From Gonapodya prolifera JEL478 (Eukaryota; Monoblepharomycota; Monoblepharidomycetes; Monoblepharidales; Gonapodyaceae), in NCBI GenBank assembly GCA_001574975.1, contig KQ965872.1:11880-24514 (forward strand): DNA of 12,635 nt. The letters run 5' to 3'. Below the pieces are notes generated by a model. The model did not search any database. It was not told where the DNA came from and saw nothing but the letters and a program-made list of their open reading frames with translations. Shown here piece after piece: positions 9,201 through 12,635 of this stretch. The position numbers were made by a program, and so were the translations under genes. Each line of letters starts with the position of its first letter. Position 1 is the stretch's first letter.

Positions 9201-10206
9201 ATGGTCCAAAAAGTGACTTCATTATTCAGTGAGCACAACGATTCAGCTGTAATTGTGTCAAGTCCTTTTTTTTTGATCCCTTCTTTTGTTCCCACGCGTA
9301 GCGCATGGCAATTTAAAACGCTCAGGTACATCACAGATCCCACAGAATCTACCCAATGACACTCAAGAGTCACCAAAGACTCTACTCAAGCGTACTACTG
9401 AGACCCTGGAGATTCCTTCCAACACTACCACGGAGACCCTCCAGAGTCCAAACCCTCCAGAATATTCATCCGCTTGTGTCAAACTCCATTCGTCAGACGG
9501 CCAAAGCTTCTCGGTTCCAAAGGATGTATTGTGGCAGTCAGGTTTTCTCGAACCGTTTCAAGGTATGTGATGTCATACTTGAAGTGGGTGTAGGGATCCA
9601 TCTTGGGAGACCGGCACGTGGTGTCAGCCTGAGCGTCAATATGCAGAGCTGCTCAGAAGAAAGATCCCGTGAAGAATGTGTATCCAGTACAACATTAACA
9701 GAGCAATATTCCCTCGCAGATTGTGATGACGTTCCACCCCTGAATGTTGCTGGTCCTGTCTTGGCTAAAGTCATTGAGTACGCAATCCACCATAAGGATG
9801 ACCCTCCATTCATTGAAGATGAGGTATGAAAAGGGGTTACAGGGGGTGCTGTGTGGAATGTCACAACTTCTGGTCATACATTTAGAACAAACCTAAAAAC
9901 TCTGACGACATTGAGGACTGGGATCGTGAATTCATTTCAGTTGATCAGGGCACCTTGTTTGAGTTGATTCTTGCAGCAAATTATCTCGACATGAAAGGAT
10001 TGGTGGATTTAGGTAAGATGTTATACTTCATTTAGATCTACTGTGTTGGTATCACTCTTTTGTGAACAGGATGCAAGACCGTTGCCAATTTGATCAAGGG
10101 CAAATCGGTTGATGAAATCCGGAAGACCTTCAACATTGTGAACGATTTCACTCCAGAAGAAGAAGAGCAGATCAGGAAAGAAAATGAATGGTGTGAGGAT
10201 AGATAG
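9201..10206 (+). CDS. skp1: SKP1-like SCF ubiquitin-ligase adaptor, 5 exons proposed
   Basis: SKP1 links cullin-1 to F-box proteins in SCF ubiquitin ligases. Proposed exons are 9201-9228, 9302-9562, 9657-9823, 9886-10012 and 10070-10206. The BTB/POZ start is [14 protein letters not shown], followed by [20 protein letters not shown] and DDPPFIEDE. The Skp1 helices that bind F-box proteins are highly conserved: [59 protein letters not shown] and the end ENEWCEDR. The last three exons are secure. Less sure are the tiny first exon (ATG 9201, intron 9229-9301 with a long T/C tract) and the acceptor of intron 2, where 9705 or 9720 also keep frame. Compared with ordinary SKP1, about 60 Thr/Pro-rich residues precede the BTB part and extra residues follow WQSGFLEPF. 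It is likely one of several paralogues. Confidence 0.88.
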
Positions 10207-10565
10207 TGCCGAGGTGCTTTTTCTTTCTGAGGTAAGACCGTTTATTATGACTTGCTTTTGCGTTTTGTCACATAGTATCAATCGCTCGTAGGGAATTTAT
10301 GCCGCCGTAGTTTTAAGTTTTTGTATTTCATCTGGTGACGTCGTTCAACCAGTTTGGCAACGGTCTTCGTCCATGTCAAGGTCAGGTCTCGTGCTATCCG
10401 TCGGGGAAGGCGCAAGGCGGGCGTGTGTCTTGGCCCCAGAGAGTCTACGTTGCAATTTGCGGTTTACCGTCCCATGATTCCTCCTCCGTCGGTGCTTGGT
10501 GGTGAGTTGTCGTGTCTGGTGGTGCTACTCTTGAAGAGAGTGCAAGCTATGGAAGTGCGTTGGAA
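10207..10565. other. No supported gene; 3' flank of the SKP1-like gene
   Basis: After the SKP1 stop there is a T-rich stretch and no AATAAA that I can find. From about 10354 a plus-strand frame stays open for about 87 codons (Arg-rich, no family resemblance), running into repeat copy B. I do not call it a gene. Confidence 0.35.
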
Positions 10566-10888
10566 CAACGTTGGCACTCGAGCATGGGGTCGAATGCTTG
10601 CTGGAACGAGTCAATGAAACTCACCTGGTCTCCGCACCCGTCCATGATTTCAACGCGAATCCTCCGGTATGCATCCATCGGCAACCGACAGAAGGCCATT
10701 GACTGTTCCTTACAGAAGCCACACAGTTAAATGTTCCATGATCGGTGAAGAATGGTGGCGATCAGAGCGACAGGCAGGTCCACGGCGGCGATGGCGAGAG
10801 GGAAACAAGAGACAACACAATTTCGACGGTGCATCGGGGCCGACAGAAAGGACGATCGAGTGACGGGTGTTTTACGAAACTCAAATCG
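10566..10888 (-). repeat. Dispersed repeat, copy B
   Basis: Second copy of the repeat at 4825-5185, in the same orientation. On the minus strand the peptide reading around GGFALKSWTGAETR matches copy A and is followed directly by CAGGTGAGT, a perfect splice donor; copy A has CAGGCGAGT at the same place. The upstream block CFPLAIAAVDLPVALIA also matches copy A. Identity is highest in that block, which differs at only a few bases over about 60. Frames differ between blocks, so neither copy is a plain intact ORF. Confidence 0.65.
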
Positions 10889-11003
10889 GGAAAGTGTCGA
10901 TGTAACATTACGTTGGGCGAGGGCTTTGTTTTCTGGACGCGCCAAATATGAAAAGCATTTCAAATTGAAGTCGTTGTCTCGGACCGAAAGTTTCCACACT
11001 CAC

Positions 11004-11682
11004 GTTTCAATGCATCTGCAAACACTTTGATCATCTCCATAAAGTTATCTGCGTCGCGTGCACCTCCCTCACCACCGACATCTGAGAGGATACCTGGCCG
11101 TTACGAATGCCCGAAAAATCAAACTTGGTGGCTTTCTTCATCATAACCGAAATTTCCTGGAGTGGTTTGGTGATTAAGAGCCACGAGAAAAGAAGGGAAG
11201 CGAATGCAAGAATAATGGCGACACTGACAGCTGCCGTGCAGGTTGCGCGGAGGACGTGATCAAGTGGGGCATAGCATGTCAGTCATGTCAGTGCAACAAA
11301 AAAGCCTTTGGTGACGCACCACAGAGCACAACGATTATTGTTGAACGACGGCCATCGTCTTGCAACGTCTCTCAGCTGGAGCATATCTCCAACATAGTCT
11401 GTGAGTGGTCCATGGAATACACAGTGTTTCAGCCACAGGTTCCATCTTAGCATTGAAGACTCACTCCGCATCACCTACGCTCCAACAACTAGCACAAACC
11501 AGTATCCGTACAATTGCAGTGTGGTCACACGAAACATGTTGCGGTCAATATTCCATGTTGCATCAGGGAAACTCAGCGAGGCTTCCATTTGCAAACTTGA
11601 AAATAGTTCTTGACGAACAGTTCAACAAAGGGTATCTGGCATTAGGGACCTTGCGCAAAATATCATTCAGCACTTTTCACTG
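11004..11682 (-). pseudogene. Remnant of a Cache-TM-HAMP membrane sensor (cyclase or kinase receptor type)
   Basis: Two linked pieces read on the minus strand. About 11682-11475 gives ILRKVPNARYPLL, then FANGSLAEFPDATWNIDR and LQLYGYWFVLVVGA before TAG; this resembles the end of an extracellular Cache (dCache) domain. About 11273-11082 gives a hydrophobic helix, AAVSVAIILAFASLLFSWLL, followed at once by ITKPLQEISVMMKKATKFDF, the typical membrane exit and first helix of a HAMP domain. A frame change at about 11085 leads into NFMEMIKVFADALK, the second HAMP helix, ending at 11004 before GTGAGT, a good donor. The part between the pieces (11474-11283) is not understood and no output domain lies downstream. 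Such sensors in fungi and protists usually end in an adenylate or guanylate cyclase or histidine kinase. Stops and frame shifts suggest a pseudogene. Confidence 0.5.
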
Positions 11683-11863
11683 ATGTCAAACAATTTGCCA
11701 AGACACAGGGTGAGAAATTTGGGGATGAGGATAAATTCGAATATGTTCTAATTAATAGTTTAGAGTATACTTGATGAAGCTGCTGCTTTAATGGTGGAGA
11801 ATAACAATTTTTTACATGAGTGAAAATTGCTGAAGGAAATTCTGCGCAAGGTCCCTATTATCA
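11637..11863. repeat. Imperfect inverted repeat, two 44-nt arms
   Basis: The arm 11637-11680, reverse-complemented, matches 11820-11863 at 37 of 44 positions counted by eye, including the run TGCGCAAGGTCCCTA. The spacer is 139 nt. The left arm is part of the sensor remnant (ILRKVP on the minus strand) and the right arm encodes the same ILRKVP on the plus strand, so the arms are probably two oppositely oriented fragments of one sequence rather than transposon ends. Confidence 0.6.
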
Positions 11864-12046
11864 AACTCGAAAATTCATGCCATGACAAACCAAATACAAA
11901 GCAAATTCTGACACTATTTTATTTGGTCCTTTGAACTCGAATTTGAAAAATTTTTCTTTGAATTGAATACCAAATAATAAAATTTTTCTCCAAACTGAAT
12001 GAGGGGTTCCTCAAATCAAATGTCAAAAAGTTGATCACATACATTC
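11864..12046. other. AT-rich spacer with a GAAAAATTTTTC palindrome
   Basis: Very AT-rich DNA with a perfect 12-bp palindrome at 11945-11956 inside a longer near-palindromic A/T tract, and a similar AAATTTTTCTCC motif near 11990. No gene is seen. It lies directly downstream of the hAT transposase fragment and may be that element's 3' non-coding part. Confidence 0.4.
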
Positions 12047-12346
12047 TTATACCTCATCACTAACGTTATCTACGTCACTCTCTAGCAGTTCCTCCCATTC
12101 CTCATCCCCAAGAATGATAGCAGAATGCTTGTGCTTGTGACCATTGCAATCCTTCCACCAGTCACCAAGACAAACTGACCGTCTCACTGATTCTGGCTTC
12201 AAACTGTCACGCTTCTTGCTGAAAACACTTGAGGAGGCAGAGAACAAACGCTCAGAAGGCACACTGGTGGCAGGAATAGCAAGGTAGTCATGTGCCATAT
12301 GAGCAAGGTCAGGTAATCTCCTTGCTTCTGGGTCAGACTTAAGGCC
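12047..12346 (-). pseudogene. hAT transposase C-terminal dimerisation domain, 5'-truncated
   Basis: The frame reads DPEARRLPDLAHMAHDYLAI, then PATSVPSERLFSASSSVFSK, KKRDSLKPESVRRSVCLGDW and a short acidic tail ending at a TAA. This is the signature of the hAT dimerisation region (hATC): the A-x-D-Y-L-A-I-P-A-T-S-x-P-S-E-R-x-F-S core and the R-x-x-L-x-P-x-x-V helix followed by L-x-x-W. A full transposase has several hundred residues upstream with the DDE catalytic residues; none are here. Coding resemblance stops near 12346, where a sequence with repeated GAGTATAAACT and ACTCGCGAGT begins. An ATG occurs at 12298, but it is internal to the family's reading. The piece is therefore a truncated relic unless an intron joins it to sequence beyond the window. 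Confidence 0.85.
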
Positions 12347-12635
12347 CCGGACGAGTGAGTATAAACTTGCCTACTTGCCGAGTATAAACTCGCGAGTACG
12401 AGTTGAGTTGATGCTAAGAAAATTTGGTGAGTTGCGAGTACAAATTTTCAAACTCGCGAGTTCGCTTAAAATTATTTAGCCGCGTCTACTTGCCCGCTGT
12501 ATGCTTTTAGCCTGTCTCTCCCACCGTCCAACTCAGGAATTTTGATGTTTTGAAAGCGATGAAGGTGCGAAATAACAATAACTACATGTAAAAAATACAT
12601 AATAAAAATGTTTGGTGCTCTGCTTTTGGTACCTG
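12347..12635. repeat. Palindrome cluster with ACTCGCGAGT motifs, otherwise no gene
   Basis: Two perfect palindromes occur, ACTCGCGAGT at 12388-12397 and AACTCGCGAGTT at 12451-12462, with degenerate copies between (GAGTTGCGAGTA). GAGTATAAACT-like units repeat at about 12357-12367 and 12380-12390. The set lies at the truncated end of the hAT fragment. The rest, to the window end, is AT-rich and shows no coding signal. Confidence 0.5.

Noticed and set aside
9356-9829. Continuous ORF across the second SKP1 intron as an independent protein
   Set aside because: Its first half is out of frame with the conserved BTB start, and only its end matches SKP1. Part of it is exon 3.
11945-11956. GAAAAATTTTTC palindrome as an intrinsic terminator
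   Set aside because: Bacterial-type terminators do not apply to nuclear protein genes, and A/T palindromes are expected in such AT-rich DNA.
1-12635. tRNA, rRNA or CRISPR arrays
   Set aside because: No tRNA box pattern, conserved rRNA block or regularly spaced direct repeats were seen on either strand by eye.

Overview
The window looks like nuclear DNA of a eukaryote. The central genes are split by short introns of about 43 to 94 nt with GT..AG ends and pyrimidine-rich 3' parts, and every fold recognised is eukaryotic or from eukaryotic transposons. I cannot name the species. Compact genes, short introns, a class 3 lipase with ankyrin repeats, a small TKL-like kinase, an SKP1 paralogue and a Cache-HAMP sensor remnant would fit an early-diverging fungus or a protist, but that is a guess.

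Left third (1-4268): decayed mobile-element DNA. Positions 1-1239 (+) carry a Ulp1-type (C48) cysteine protease with its His, Asp and Cys motifs, one recognisable intron and two frame breaks. Positions 1591-2801 (+) hold coding-like pieces in shifting frames that I do not recognise. Positions 4268-2850 (-) hold a Pro/Ala-rich gene broken by in-frame stops and two frame shifts, also unrecognised. Positions 4269-5950 have no secure gene. They contain copy A of a dispersed repeat (4825-5185) and one candidate exon (5551-5865).

Central block (5955-10206): three apparently intact genes. A minus-strand gene (7965-5955, three exons, about 635 aa) joins N-terminal ankyrin-like repeats to a lipase class 3 domain. 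Divergent from it across about 150 bp is a four-exon TKL-like protein kinase (8114-9044, about 255 aa) with HSDLK in place of HRDLK. An SKP1-like gene (9201-10206, five exons proposed) follows 156 bp later on the same strand, with an unusual Thr/Pro-rich N-terminal extension. Ankyrin scaffold, lipase, kinase and ubiquitin-ligase adaptor could act in one signalling route, but the sequence shows only adjacency.

Right part (10207-12635): copy B of the dispersed repeat (10566-10888), in the same orientation as copy A, so direct repeats flank the three-gene block. Then come a minus-strand remnant of a membrane sensor (Cache-like piece, TM helix, HAMP piece; 11682-11004), a 44-nt imperfect inverted repeat sharing sequence with that remnant, an AT-rich stretch, a 5'-truncated hAT transposase C-terminus (12346-12047, -) and a cluster of ACTCGCGAGT palindromes beside its broken end.
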